Shown: positions 1 to 8,725 of the stretch, in pieces
How the letters are laid out: the number at the start of each line of letters is the position of its first letter
Position numbering within the stretch: position 1 is the first letter of the stretch
Source: Burkholderiales bacterium
GTDB taxonomy: Bacteria; Pseudomonadota; Gammaproteobacteria; Burkholderiales; Ga0077523
Direction of reading: 5' to 3'
DNA length: 64,000 bases
Assembly (NCBI GenBank): GCA_022843925.1
Contig: JALHMS010000005.1
Span: 203,733-267,732, forward strand
Notes under the pieces: model-generated
The model's database searches: none
What the model was told of the DNA's origin: nothing
The model's input: the letters and a program-made list of their open reading frames with translations, nothing else
Program-made: the position numbers and the translations under genes

Positions 1-200
1 TCCCAGCCGGCGATCACCTGGCGCTGGCCCAGGCCGAACACGAACGGATCGTTGCGGTCCTTGCTGGAATCGAACTTGGTGCCGTTGGTCAGCCAGCCGG
101 TGTAGTGCACGGTGACCTGCTGACCGGCGACGGCTTCGGCGCCTTCGCCCACGGTGACGTCGTCGATGACGAGACCGCTCGGAGTGGTGATGGAGGCCAT
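1..200 (-). CDS. FKBP-type peptidyl-prolyl cis-trans isomerase (5' part only)
   Basis: The first 66 codons of a small FKBP-type prolyl isomerase, which catalyses cis-trans isomerisation of X-Pro bonds during folding; the rest lies left of the window. The visible part starts [15 protein letters not shown], continues with the family's VTVHYTGWL strand, then a TKFDSSKDR segment and [12 protein letters not shown], the hallmark of the FK506-binding pocket. There is no signal peptide, so it should be cytoplasmic. The ATG at 200 is preceded by a weak GAGA. It is read in the same direction as lpxH and the two cyclophilins upstream, giving three prolyl isomerases within 2.2 kb. Confidence 0.9.
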   Translation of the reverse strand, partial: MASITTPSGLVIDDVTVGEGAEAVAGQQVTVHYTGWLTNGTKFDSSKDRNDPFVFGLGQRQVIAGW

Positions 201-276
201 GGAAATCTCACGCGTTGAGGGAGCCGGATTCTAGCCCGATGCCGGCGTCCGCAGCCGTTCGCGCCGCCTCACCGCG

Positions 277-1017
277 TCAGAGAGGCAGTGGCAGCCGCGA
301 GACGCCGCGGGCATCCACGCGCAGTGCTTCCGCGAGATCGGCGCGCCAGTCCGCGATCACCCAGCGCTCGCATCGACGGCCGTCCACGACATGCTCGTGC
401 ACCGCCGGTCGATGGGTGTGGCCGTGGATGAGTCGCGGATAGCCGTTCGCGCGGAGGACCTCCTCCACGGCGGCGGTCGCGACATCCATGATGTCCATCG
501 TCTTCGCCTGCTTCTCGCGCTCGCTGGCGTCCCGGGTTGCTCCGACCTGCTGCCAGCGGACAGCCACCGGCATCGCCAGGAACTGCGCCTGCACCTTCGG
601 ATTGCGTACCTGGGCGCGGAACGCCATGTATGCGTGGTCATCGGTGCAAAGCGAATCGCCATGCATGAGGAGTGTGGGCGTGCCGTGGAGGTCGATCATG
701 GTCGGGTCGGCGATCGGCACGGCACCCGATGCGGCCGCGAAGGCGTCGCCCGCGAGGAAGTCGCGATTGCCGACCATGAAGCGCACGGCAACGCCCGCCC
801 CGGCCACGGACCGGAGCGCCCCGCAGACCTCGCGATGCAGCGGATCGTCGAGTGTGTCGTCACCGATCCAGAAGTCGAAGAGGTCGCCCAGAACGTACAA
901 CGCCGACGCCGACGGGGCGATCTCGTGGCAGAACCGCACGAAGCGTCGCGTGAGCACCGGCTGCGCGGGCGCGAGGTGCAGGTCGCTCACGAAGAGCGTG
1001 AAGTCGTCGGTTGGCAC
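277..1017 (-). CDS. lpxH: UDP-2,3-diacylglucosamine diphosphatase LpxH
   Basis: Predicted 246-residue peripheral-membrane hydrolase of lipid A synthesis, converting UDP-2,3-diacylglucosamine to lipid X plus UMP. The calcineurin-like metallophosphatase motifs occur in order: FVSDLHL near the N-terminus, GDLFDFWIGDD, VGNRDFL, LMHGDSLCTDD and the closing HGHTHRP. These carry the dimetal ligands expected for LpxH. I chose the GTG at 1017 (VPTDDFTLFVSDLHL) because it gives the usual family N-terminus and length. An ATG at 1143 would add 42 arginine-rich residues lying over the ppiB 3' end. No strong Shine-Dalgarno precedes the GTG, so the start is less certain than the function. Confidence 0.93.
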   Translation of the reverse strand: MPTDDFTLFVSDLHLAPAQPVLTRRFVRFCHEIAPSASALYVLGDLFDFWIGDDTLDDPLHREVCGALRSVAGAGVAVRFMVGNRDFLAGDAFAAASGAVPIADPTMIDLHGTPTLLMHGDSLCTDDHAYMAFRAQVRNPKVQAQFLAMPVAVRWQQVGATRDASEREKQAKTMDIMDVATAAVEEVLRANGYPRLIHGHTHRPAVHEHVVDGRRCERWVIADWRADLAEALRVDARGVSRLPLPL

Positions 1018-1090
1018 TCGAAAGGAGGGGCGGGAAGCAACGTGGGCGTATGTCGAGGGGAGCCGGCGGGCCGCTTCCCGCCGCGTCCGA

Positions 1091-1591
1091 TCAGGCGATG
1101 ATCTCGGCCGACTTGATAAGGACGTCCTCCACCGGGACGTCACCGTGCATCCCGCGCGTACCGGTGGTCACCTTGCGGATCTTGTCGACGACGTCCTGGC
1201 CTTCGACCACGTGGGCGAACACGCAGTAGCCGTAGCCCTGGGGCGTCGCGCTCTTGAAGTCCAGGAAGCTGTTGTCGACCACATTGACGAAGAACTGCGC
1301 GGAGGCCGAGTGCGGATCGGGTGTGCGCGCCATCGCCACCGAGTAGGCGACGTTCTTGAGACCGTTGTCGGCCTCGTTCTTCACGGTGTTGGCGGCAGGC
1401 TTCTGCTTCATGCCGGGCTCGAACCCGCCGCCCTGGATCATGAAGCCGTCGATCACGCGGTGGAAGATCGTGTTCGCGTAGTGGCCAATCTTCACGTAGT
1501 CGAGAAAATTGGCGACGGTGAGCGGTGCCTTCGCGGCGTCGAGTTCGAGGGTGATGTCGCCGAACGATGTGCTGAGTCTGACCTTGTCCAT
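1091..1591 (-). CDS. ppiB: Cytoplasmic cyclophilin PpiB
   Basis: A 166-residue cyclophilin-type prolyl isomerase without signal peptide. Family landmarks are visible: [13 protein letters not shown] opening (here [10 protein letters not shown]), ANFLDYV, the catalytic stretch [13 protein letters not shown], and later [13 protein letters not shown] and [16 protein letters not shown]. The catalytic arginine (FHR), the Gln of MIQGG and Phe of QFFVN are present. It starts 10 bp after the stop of the exported paralogue, with GAGGC ahead of the ATG, so the two are probably cotranscribed. The two cyclophilins look like a tandem duplication split into cytoplasmic and exported versions. Confidence 0.95.
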   Translation of the reverse strand: MDKVRLSTSFGDITLELDAAKAPLTVANFLDYVKIGHYANTIFHRVIDGFMIQGGGFEPGMKQKPAANTVKNEADNGLKNVAYSVAMARTPDPHSASAQFFVNVVDNSFLDFKSATPQGYGYCVFAHVVEGQDVVDKIRKVTTGTRGMHGDVPVEDVLIKSAEIIA

Positions 1592-1601
1592 GGGAGTTGC
1601 C

Positions 1602-2174
1602 TCAATGGTTGACGATGCGCGCGTCCTCGATCACGACCGGCGTGATCGGCACGTTCTGGAAGGGACCCCGGTCGCCCGTCGGAACCTGGACGATGGCATC
1701 CACCACGTCCATGCCCTTCACGACCTTGCCGAACACGGCGTAGCCCCAGCCGCGGGCGTTGGGCGCCGTGTGGTCCAGGAAGCCGTTGTCGGCCACGTTG
1801 ACGAAGAACTGGGCGGTGGCGGAGTGCGGGTTCTGGGTCCGCGCCATGGCGAGCGTGCCGCGCGTGTTCTTGAGGCCGTTGTCGGCCTCGTTGCGGACCG
1901 GCTCGCGGGTGTCCTTCTGCTGGAACTCCGTCGTGAACCCGCCCCCCTGGGCCATGAAGCCCGGGATGACGCGGTGGAAGATCGTGCCCTTGAAGAATCC
2001 GTCCTTCACGTACTGAAGGAAATTCTCGACCGACTTGGGTGCCTTCTCCGGGTAGAGCTCGATCGTCACGGATCCGAGACTCGTCTTCATCTCGACCATC
2101 GGGCCGGCGAACGCACTGCCCGACGCAACCAGCGCGACGAGCAGAATCGCCGCCGCTTTGCGCAAGAACTTCAT
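1602..2174 (-). CDS. ppiA: Exported cyclophilin-type peptidyl-prolyl isomerase (PpiA-like)
   Basis: A 190-residue cyclophilin with a clear signal peptide ([18 protein letters not shown] followed by GSAFA, cleavage expected after AFA), so it should act in the periplasm. The mature domain has [26 protein letters not shown] and [16 protein letters not shown], with the catalytic Arg, Gln and Phe in place. The ATG at 2174 has GGAGA upstream. An in-frame upstream start near 2321 was rejected because it would bury the signal peptide behind 49 arginine-rich residues. ppiB follows 10 bp downstream. The 150 bp separating it from the transpeptidase gene upstream shows no obvious promoter. Confidence 0.93.
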   Translation of the reverse strand: MKFLRKAAAILLVALVASGSAFAGPMVEMKTSLGSVTIELYPEKAPKSVENFLQYVKDGFFKGTIFHRVIPGFMAQGGGFTTEFQQKDTREPVRNEADNGLKNTRGTLAMARTQNPHSATAQFFVNVADNGFLDHTAPNARGWGYAVFGKVVKGMDVVDAIVQVPTGDRGPFQNVPITPVVIEDARIVNH

Positions 2175-2324
2175 TGGGGTCTCCAGGTGTGATTGGGTTT
2201 GGTGCCGTGCGACCCATCCGGCCGCCCGGCAACGACCGCTCCCGGGCGCGATGGGTTCAAAGCGCCAGGGCGAGCAAGACGCTCTGCGCCACTGCCAAGG
2301 CGTGGGTACCGCCACTGCCAATCC

Positions 2325-3566
2325 TCAGGCGGCACCTTCGTAGACGATCTTCCAGCGGTCGCCGTCCCGCATCCAGTACGTGCGCTTCTTCATCACGTTC
2401 GACAGGTTGTTGCTGCGGTAATCCTGGGTGAACGTGACCACGGCCAGCGGTTGCTGGCCCGGGTAGAGGAACATGCTGACATCGTCCAGCTTGACCTTCA
2501 CCCATTCCTTGCCACCGTTCACGGCGCGCTTCTGGGCAGCCCATTCCGCGAGGCCCTGGCTGCCGCTCGAGAACGACGGAGCGTAATGCGCGATGTAGTT
2601 GTCGGTCTTCAGACTCTCCCAGTCGCGTCGCCAGCGCTCGACGGCCGTCTCGAGATCCGCGCGGGCGTCGGACAGCTCGCTGCGGCTCACCCAGTCGATG
2701 TCCCCCGCGATGATGACCGGCGTGATGCCGATCTGCAGGTTGGCGGCGATGGTCGTGAGATCGGGATTCGTGAGCACGACGCAGCCGTCCGAGGCGCGCG
2801 GTGGCCGGCTGTACGTGTCCTTCGGTGTGCCGTGCAGCCAGATGCCGTGCCCGTCGCGTCCGTTGCGGCGGTCCCATTCGTTCGGGTAGCTGATGGGGTA
2901 GGCGCCCGATCCGTAGAAGTCCCCCACCTTGTTGCGCGGAAGATTTCCGGTCACGTGGTAGACCCCGAGCGGGGTCTTCTTGTCACCTTCGCGCAGCTTG
3001 TCCGTGCCGTTCTTGCCGATCGTGATGTAGTAGTCGGAGACGTAGCGCGGACCGTCGGGGCCGTTCTCGAAGAGGTACAGCGTGGACCGGGCGGTATCGA
3101 CCACCACCGCGTGCTTCTGCTCCGGCGCCATCTTGAGCAGGAACCGCGGTACCCGGTCGCCCGGGCCCGGCGTCTGCAGCCGCTGGAGGCGGGCTTTGGC
3201 TTCGTCCCGGAGGTCCGAGACCCGTTCCACCGGTGCATCGGGCGCATTGCCCAGCGCCGCGATGGGCCGCGCCCGCGCCAGCAGCAGGTCGCCCTTGATG
3301 AGCTGGGCGAGCCGGAAATTGGGATTCGCTTCGAGCAACCGGTCGAGTTGCTCGGTGGCGGCGGCGATGCGGTCCTCGGCGATATCTCGAAGAATGGCGC
3401 CGAGCAGGGCTTCGGGGCCCTGGCCCAGCAGGCGCCGCTCGACCGCCCGGCTGCTGTGACCGGGTTTGCTGCCCATCGCCATGGTGTCGGCGGTCAGGCA
3501 GCCGGCGGCGGCCACGACTGCCAGTGCGGCAAGGCTGCCGGACCAGAACTGCGCGCGGGGTGTCAT
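2325..3566 (-). CDS. Lipoprotein L,D-transpeptidase (YkuD domain) with C-terminal SnoaL/Cds6-like domain
   Basis: Predicted 413-residue envelope enzyme. The N-terminus MTPRAQFWSGSLAALAVV ends in an AAAGC lipobox, suggesting lipidation. After a helical region comes a YkuD-type domain: strand HAVVVDTARSTLYLF, then IWLHGTPKD and SDGCVVLTNPDL, giving the catalytic His and Cys of L,D-transpeptidases that crosslink peptidoglycan or attach proteins to it. The arginine usual after GC(I/V) is replaced by leucine (GCVVL). A C-terminal domain (about residues 310-413, from the ARADLETAVERWRRDWES region to the end) resembles the NTF2-like tail of the neighbouring TPR protein. It overlaps that gene by 4 bp (ATGA), so the pair is translationally coupled. 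Confidence 0.88.
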   Translation of the reverse strand: MTPRAQFWSGSLAALAVVAAAGCLTADTMAMGSKPGHSSRAVERRLLGQGPEALLGAILRDIAEDRIAAATEQLDRLLEANPNFRLAQLIKGDLLLARARPIAALGNAPDAPVERVSDLRDEAKARLQRLQTPGPGDRVPRFLLKMAPEQKHAVVVDTARSTLYLFENGPDGPRYVSDYYITIGKNGTDKLREGDKKTPLGVYHVTGNLPRNKVGDFYGSGAYPISYPNEWDRRNGRDGHGIWLHGTPKDTYSRPPRASDGCVVLTNPDLTTIAANLQIGITPVIIAGDIDWVSRSELSDARADLETAVERWRRDWESLKTDNYIAHYAPSFSSGSQGLAEWAAQKRAVNGGKEWVKVKLDDVSMFLYPGQQPLAVVTFTQDYRSNNLSNVMKKRTYWMRDGDRWKIVYEGAA

Positions 3567-4624
3567 CGAACGATGTCTTCCTGCTGGATCAGCCAGCGGC
3601 CATTCACGCGCACGAGGTTCATGCGCTTCAGCCCGCTGGTCTTGAGCGAATCGGAGCGATAGATCTGCCGGAAGGTTACGACGGCCTCTTCCGGCCTGGC
3701 AAACGTCACTTTCGGATTCTGCACCTGCACGCTGATCTTCCGTCCCTTGGCGATGCGTTCGCGACGCGCCTGTTCCCATTCGTTGCGACTCTGCCCGCCG
3801 GGAACCTTGAACCAGGGCGCGTAGAAGCTGAGGTAACCCTTGGCATCCCCGGAGGACCAAGCCTTTGCCCAGGCCTGCAACGCCTTGACGACGTCCGTCT
3901 GCGGGTCGGACGTTTCCCTCGCCTTGGTGTCAGGGGGCGTATCGGCGGCCAACACCACGGGTTTAGCGGGCGGTGCGGGCGCTGCGGCCGGTGGGTTGGC
4001 CACGGGCGGCGGGGCAGGGGACGCCACTGCGGCCACGGTGGTGTTCGACAAGGGGGGCACCGCGGTCGATTCCCCGACCGTGCTCTTGACGAGCGCCTGA
4101 CCGGTCGCGGGTCGCTGGGAGAAAAGCTCCCTCACAAGCGCAAGCTTGGCGCGCGCCGCGGCGTTGTTCGAGTCGAGTTGCAGCGCCTTGTCGTAAGCCT
4201 CCCGCGCCATCTTCGCGTAGATGTCGCCCAGATTCTCGTGCGCAGTGGCGTAGCTCGGGTGCGTGCGGATGGCCGATTCGAGGGCCTTCCTCGCCTTGTC
4301 GTCCTGACCCTGGGCAGCGTAGAGCACGGCGAGATTGTTGTAGGGCTCGGGCAGTTCGGGGAACTCCTCCGTCAGTGCCGTGAAGACCTTGATGGCGTCC
4401 GGCTGGCGGCCCAGTTCGGTGAGGATGACGCCCTTCAGGAATCGGGCGCGGGCGTCCCGCGGCTGATTCTTCAGGAAGGCGTCCACGCGATCGAGTGCGC
4501 CGGACAGGTTGCTGATACCCACGAGGCGTCGGGCTTCCTGGAAATCGTCGGTTGCCGCATGCGCCGAAACCAACGTGAGGAGGGTGAATGCCAGGCAGGC
4601 CAGCGCGCTGCGAAACCGAGTCAT
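3563..4624 (-). CDS. Exported TPR protein with C-terminal NTF2/Cds6-like domain
   Basis: A 353-residue protein with signal peptide (MTRFRSALACLAFTLLTL, cleavage after SAHA). Residues about 30-150 form TPR repeats, e.g. LSGALDRVDAFLKNQPRDAR and PYNNLAVLYAAQGQDDKARK. A proline/alanine-rich linker follows (ASPAPPPVANPPAAAPAPP), then a domain of about 110 residues (VKALQAWAKAWSSGDAKGYL to the end) with the pattern FYAP-F, W--R, TF-Q-Y, K--W, matching the tail of the adjacent L,D-transpeptidase. Role not known; it probably scaffolds or partners the transpeptidase in the periplasm. The ATG sits just after an AT-rich stretch unusual here, likely the promoter region. Confidence 0.82.
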   Translation of the reverse strand: MTRFRSALACLAFTLLTLVSAHAATDDFQEARRLVGISNLSGALDRVDAFLKNQPRDARARFLKGVILTELGRQPDAIKVFTALTEEFPELPEPYNNLAVLYAAQGQDDKARKALESAIRTHPSYATAHENLGDIYAKMAREAYDKALQLDSNNAAARAKLALVRELFSQRPATGQALVKSTVGESTAVPPLSNTTVAAVASPAPPPVANPPAAAPAPPAKPVVLAADTPPDTKARETSDPQTDVVKALQAWAKAWSSGDAKGYLSFYAPWFKVPGGQSRNEWEQARRERIAKGRKISVQVQNPKVTFARPEEAVVTFRQIYRSDSLKTSGLKRMNLVRVNGRWLIQQEDIVR

Positions 4625-4743
4625 CGTGCTATACTTTTTCTCAAGTTGTGTCGTTATCTTGCTGTAATTAGAACCGAATTTTAGCAACGATGTGCACAAC
4701 GATGGTAACAACAAGGACGGCTGCTCGACAAATCCGGAACGCT

Positions 4744-4814
4744 TGTAGCCGGAAGCGGCGCCGAGCGTGTAGCCGGAAGCGGCGCCGAGCGTGTAGCCGG
4801 AAGCGGCGCCGAAC
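4744..4814. repeat. Three tandem 24-bp repeats
   Basis: Three consecutive copies of a 24-bp unit (TGTAGCCGGAAGCGGCGCCG plus AGCG) begin at 4744, 4768 and 4792; the last differs only in its final bases. Each contains the palindrome GGCGCC. They lie in the 265-bp gap between the divergent TPR gene and cysS, upstream of both. The rest of the gap is AT-rich at 4625-4690, probably holding the TPR promoter, and otherwise shows nothing I recognise. Function unknown; an operator array or a slipped-strand minisatellite are both possible. Confidence 0.85.
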
Positions 4815-4889
4815 AAAACTGCACCGGGCCGGACCCCCGTTCCACCAGCCCGGCATTGTGCCCGAACCCCTGTCGATGTTCCCGTTCCG

Positions 4890-6260
4890 ATGCTCCGGAT
4901 TCACAACAGCCTGACCCGCGACAAGCAGGACTTCGTACCCATCCGTCCCGGCGAGATCCGGATGTACGTCTGCGGCATGACCGTCTACGACTTCTGCCAT
5001 GTGGGCCACGCCCGGGTCATGGTGGTCTTCGACGTCGTCGTCCGGTGGTTGCGCAGCCAGGGGTACCGCGTCACCTACGTCCGCAACATCACGGACATCG
5101 ACGACAAGATCATCCGCCGCGCCGCCGAGAACGGCGAGCCCATCGATGCGCTCACGGGGCGCTTCATCGATGCGATGAACGATGACGCCGCGGCCCTCGG
5201 GGTCGTCCGTCCCGACCACGAACCCCGCGCCACCGACTCCATTCCCGCGATGCTCGACCTCATCGGTCGACTCATCGAGAACGGTCTTGCCTACCGCGCG
5301 CCGAACGGCGACGTCTACTACTCGGTCCGCGACTTCCCGGGTTACGGAAAGCTCTCCGGGAAGTCCCTGGAGGACCTCCGCGCCGGCGAGCGCGTCGACG
5401 TCGATCCGAACAAGCGCGACGCCCTCGACTTCGTGCTCTGGAAATCCGCCAAGCCCGACGAGCCGCAGTGGGCCTCGCCGTGGGGCCCCGGGCGCCCCGG
5501 CTGGCACATCGAGTGTTCCGCCATGAGCGAGACGCTGCTGGGCAGCCATTTCGACATCCACGGCGGCGGGCAGGATCTCCAGTTCCCGCATCACGAGAAC
5601 GAGATCGCCCAGTCCGAGGGCGCGCACCGGCATCCGTTCGTGAACTACTGGATGCACAACGGCTTCGTGCGCGTCGACGACGAGAAGATGTCGAAGTCCC
5701 TCGGCAACTTCTTCACGGTGCGCGAGGTGCTGGCGAAGTACGACGCCGAGGTGGTCCGCTACTTCATCCTGCGGGCGCATTACCGCAGCCCCCTCAACTA
5801 CTCCGACCAGCATCTCGACGACGCGCGCGCCGGACTCACGCGGCTCTACACCGCGCTGAAGAACGTGCCGCCGGTGGCGGTGACGATCGACTGGGACGAA
5901 CCCGTTGCGGCACGCTTCCGCGCTGCGATGAACGACGACTTCAACACGCCCGAAGCGTGCGCCGTGCTTTTCGATCTCGTGGGCGAAGTCAATCGGGATC
6001 GCGTTCCCGAGCGTGCCGGACTGCTGAAGGCGCTTGCCGCGCTGCTCGGACTGCTCGGTCGGGAGCCTGGCGCGTTCCTCCAGGCCGCGACCGGCGCCGA
6101 TGGCCTGGGCGAGGACGACATCGCGGCCCGGATCGCCGCCCGCGCCGCCGCCAAGAAGGCGCGCGATTTCGCCGACGCCGACCGCATCAGAGACGAACTG
6201 CTGGCACTCGGGATCATGCTCGAGGACACAGCCGCCGGGACCACCTGGCGCCGGAGATAA
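4890..6260 (+). CDS. cysS: Cysteinyl-tRNA synthetase
   Basis: A 456-residue class I aminoacyl-tRNA synthetase charging tRNA-Cys. The HIGH motif appears as HVGH (residues 37-40) after the zinc-binding [10 protein letters not shown] segment. Other landmarks are [19 protein letters not shown] (second zinc Cys), [12 protein letters not shown] (zinc His/Glu) and the KMSKSLGN loop. The C-terminal helical anticodon region is complete (ending [13 protein letters not shown]), and the length is normal for the family. It starts after the three 24-bp repeats. The next gene begins 22 bp after its stop, so the two may be cotranscribed although functionally unrelated. Confidence 0.97.
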   Translation: MLRIHNSLTRDKQDFVPIRPGEIRMYVCGMTVYDFCHVGHARVMVVFDVVVRWLRSQGYRVTYVRNITDIDDKIIRRAAENGEPIDALTGRFIDAMNDDAAALGVVRPDHEPRATDSIPAMLDLIGRLIENGLAYRAPNGDVYYSVRDFPGYGKLSGKSLEDLRAGERVDVDPNKRDALDFVLWKSAKPDEPQWASPWGPGRPGWHIECSAMSETLLGSHFDIHGGGQDLQFPHHENEIAQSEGAHRHPFVNYWMHNGFVRVDDEKMSKSLGNFFTVREVLAKYDAEVVRYFILRAHYRSPLNYSDQHLDDARAGLTRLYTALKNVPPVAVTIDWDEPVAARFRAAMNDDFNTPEACAVLFDLVGEVNRDRVPERAGLLKALAALLGLLGREPGAFLQAATGADGLGEDDIAARIAARAAAKKARDFADADRIRDELLALGIMLEDTAAGTTWRRR

Positions 6261-6282
6261 CCCAGCCCGCACGGGAGCTGCC

Positions 6283-8676
6283 ATCGACCAGTTCCGTACT
6301 GTCTTTCCGCCGCTCCTCATCGCACTGCAGCGGCATGTCGCACTGATCCAGGATCTGGTGCGCAGTGTCACCACCGGCGTCGCCGCCGAGCAGGTCGACA
6401 CCACCTATTGGGATTGGCACCGGACGGCTGCCGACGGACTCGCCCTCGAACTCCGGGATCCCCAGCTCGAGCAGCACTGGGACGAACTGGGACGCGTGCA
6501 CGGCGAACTGCTCGTCGTCGCCGAGTCCTGCCTGGAGGCGGTGCGCAGCGGCGACACCGTCCGCGCCCAGGCGTGTCTCGACCAGGTCTTCGGGTTCTCC
6601 GGCCGCCTCATCGAGTTCATCGTCGGCGGGACCCTCCAGGAACTCACCCTCGCGTTCGCGACGCGGGAGCGCCAGTTGTCCGAGCGCTACGAGCGCGAGT
6701 TCCTCGAGGCTGCCGAGATCGGCCGGTTCTCCGTGCGGTTGCGCGACCTCACCATCACGAAGGCCGACGCGAGCTTCGGCAAGCTCTTCGGTCGATCCCA
6801 CGAGGCCCTCGTCGGGACGGACATCCGCGAAGTGCTCGACCAGGCGGCAGTGGACGAGCTCGTGAGCGCAACCGTGCCCGGCGTCACCACCCGCGTGCTG
6901 ACCCATGGCGCGGATCCCACAGCGCCCTCGCTCGAGATCGTCGCCTATCGCGAAGTCGGCAAGTCGCCCGCGACCCTGCACGGGTTCGCGGTGAATGCCA
7001 CGGCCGCGGTGCAGGACGCCCAGCAGCGCAAGCTCCTGTCCGCGGCGATCGACTGCTCCGACCAGGTGGTGATCATCACGAACGCGAAGCAGGACATCGT
7101 CTACGTGAACCCGTCGTTCACGCGCCTCACCGGCTACACCCGCGAGGAGGCCGTCGGCCGCAACCCGCGATTCCTGCAGGGGCCCGAGACCAACCAGGCC
7201 ACGCGGGTGGCGCTGCGCGAGGCCATCGCCGCCGGGCGCCAGACCCACGCGGAGATCCTCAACTACCGGAAGAGCGGTGCGACCTGCTGGGTCGAGCTGT
7301 CCATCGTCCCGGTGCAGGACGACCGCGGTGCCGTGACGCACTGGGTCGCGGTGTCGCGGGACATCTCCGGACGCAAGGCGCAGGAGCAGGAGATCACCCG
7401 CCTCGCGATGGAGGATCACCTGACCGGCCTCCTCAATCGGCGGGCGGCCGAAGCGCGCCTCGCCGTCGAGTGGAGCCGTGCGCGTCGCGACAAGAACGCC
7501 TTCGCGGTGGCGCTCGTCGATGCCGACCGATTCAAGCTGGTGAACGACCAGTACGGGCACCACGTCGGCGACCAGGTGCTGGTGCATCTCGCGAAGACGC
7601 TCGAAGGCAATCTGCGCGGCGGCGACTGGATCGCGCGCTGGGGCGGTGAGGAGTTCCTGATGTGCCTGCACGGGCTGGACGCCCGCGGGGCCGTCAACGC
7701 CGGTGAGCGTGCTCGCAAGCAGGTGAAGTCGAATCCGGTACCGGTGGACGTCGGCCGCCTGCCGATCACCGTCTCCATCGGAGTCGCGCTCTACACGAGC
7801 GACTCCGAGAGCATCGACCAGCTCGTGGCCCAGGCGGACGCGCTGCTCTACGAGGCGAAGCACAGCGGCCGCGACCGCGTGCTCGTCACCGGCACGGGCA
7901 CCGGTGCACGCGGCGGCATCATCTGGGAGGGCTCCCAGGTGCAGAGCGCCCTGCAGGAGTCCCGCGTCATCCCGGCGTTCCAATGCATCGTCGATCTGAA
8001 GAACGGTGCGGTGGTGGCCGAGGAAGCGCTGGCGCGGATCCGCACCCGCGAGGACGCGATCATCCAGGCGCAGCGTTTCATCCATGCGGCCGAGGCGCTC
8101 CATCTCGTGAACGCCATCGATCGCGCCGTCACCCGCAGCGCGCTCGAGCGCACGGCCGAGGCCGTCGAGCGCACCGAATCGCTCGACGCCTACTTCATCA
8201 ATCTCTCCGCGCAGTCGCTGGCCGACCGTGATCTGGTCACCGCACTGCGCGACCAGGCCCTCGCCTTCCGCATGCTGCGGGGCGGTGTCAATCCGATGGT
8301 GATCGAGATCACCGAGCGGCAGACGGCCGACATGGCGACGTTGCGCGCCCACCTGGACCCTCTTCTGGAGGCCGGATTCCGGGTCGCGCTGGACGACTTC
8401 GGCAGCGGTTATTCCTCCTTCCGCTATCTCGCGGAACTCCCCGTGCACTTCCTCAAGATCGAGGGCTGGATGGTCCAGGCTCTCGCGAGCCAGCGCCGCG
8501 TTCGGCAGCTCGTCGAGACGATCGTGGGCACGGCCCGGACCTTCGGGCTGATGACCGTGGCCGAGTGCGTCGAGGACGGCCAGACGGCGCAGGTGCTCTG
8601 CGACATCGGCGTCGATTGGGCCCAGGGCCACTATTTCGGGCGTCCGGTGCTCGCATCGGGGCGCACGGTCGACTGA
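6283..8676 (+). CDS. Sensory GGDEF-EAL protein with PAS and LOV-like domains
   Basis: Predicted cytoplasmic cyclic-di-GMP enzyme of about 797 residues. Order: helical N-terminal region (to ~140), weak PAS (~145-240), a PAS of LOV type (~255-365), GGDEF (~370-530, signature GGEEF at 454-458) and EAL (~545-795: EALAR at 581, EITE, DDFGSGYSS, LKIEGW). Synthesis and hydrolysis motifs both look largely intact, so it may be bifunctional. The LOV core reads GRNPRFLQ, with proline 295 where the photoactive cysteine normally sits. The coding signal begins before the first ATG/GTG/TTG: an ATC at 6283 lies 5 nt after GGAG. The conventional alternative is GTG 6358. Confidence 0.9.
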   Translation: MDQFRTVFPPLLIALQRHVALIQDLVRSVTTGVAAEQVDTTYWDWHRTAADGLALELRDPQLEQHWDELGRVHGELLVVAESCLEAVRSGDTVRAQACLDQVFGFSGRLIEFIVGGTLQELTLAFATRERQLSERYEREFLEAAEIGRFSVRLRDLTITKADASFGKLFGRSHEALVGTDIREVLDQAAVDELVSATVPGVTTRVLTHGADPTAPSLEIVAYREVGKSPATLHGFAVNATAAVQDAQQRKLLSAAIDCSDQVVIITNAKQDIVYVNPSFTRLTGYTREEAVGRNPRFLQGPETNQATRVALREAIAAGRQTHAEILNYRKSGATCWVELSIVPVQDDRGAVTHWVAVSRDISGRKAQEQEITRLAMEDHLTGLLNRRAAEARLAVEWSRARRDKNAFAVALVDADRFKLVNDQYGHHVGDQVLVHLAKTLEGNLRGGDWIARWGGEEFLMCLHGLDARGAVNAGERARKQVKSNPVPVDVGRLPITVSIGVALYTSDSESIDQLVAQADALLYEAKHSGRDRVLVTGTGTGARGGIIWEGSQVQSALQESRVIPAFQCIVDLKNGAVVAEEALARIRTREDAIIQAQRFIHAAEALHLVNAIDRAVTRSALERTAEAVERTESLDAYFINLSAQSLADRDLVTALRDQALAFRMLRGGVNPMVIEITERQTADMATLRAHLDPLLEAGFRVALDDFGSGYSSFRYLAELPVHFLKIEGWMVQALASQRRVRQLVETIVGTARTFGLMTVAECVEDGQTAQVLCDIGVDWAQGHYFGRPVLASGRTVD

Positions 8677-8725
8677 CCGCGGCTTCGGATCCCTTCCCAG
8701 GGGAGGGTCACCGCTCAAGGCGGAC

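Noticed and set aside
4668..6404. Minus-strand frame opposite cysS
   Set aside because: Shadow of cysS, whose HIGH and KMSKS motifs define the coding strand.
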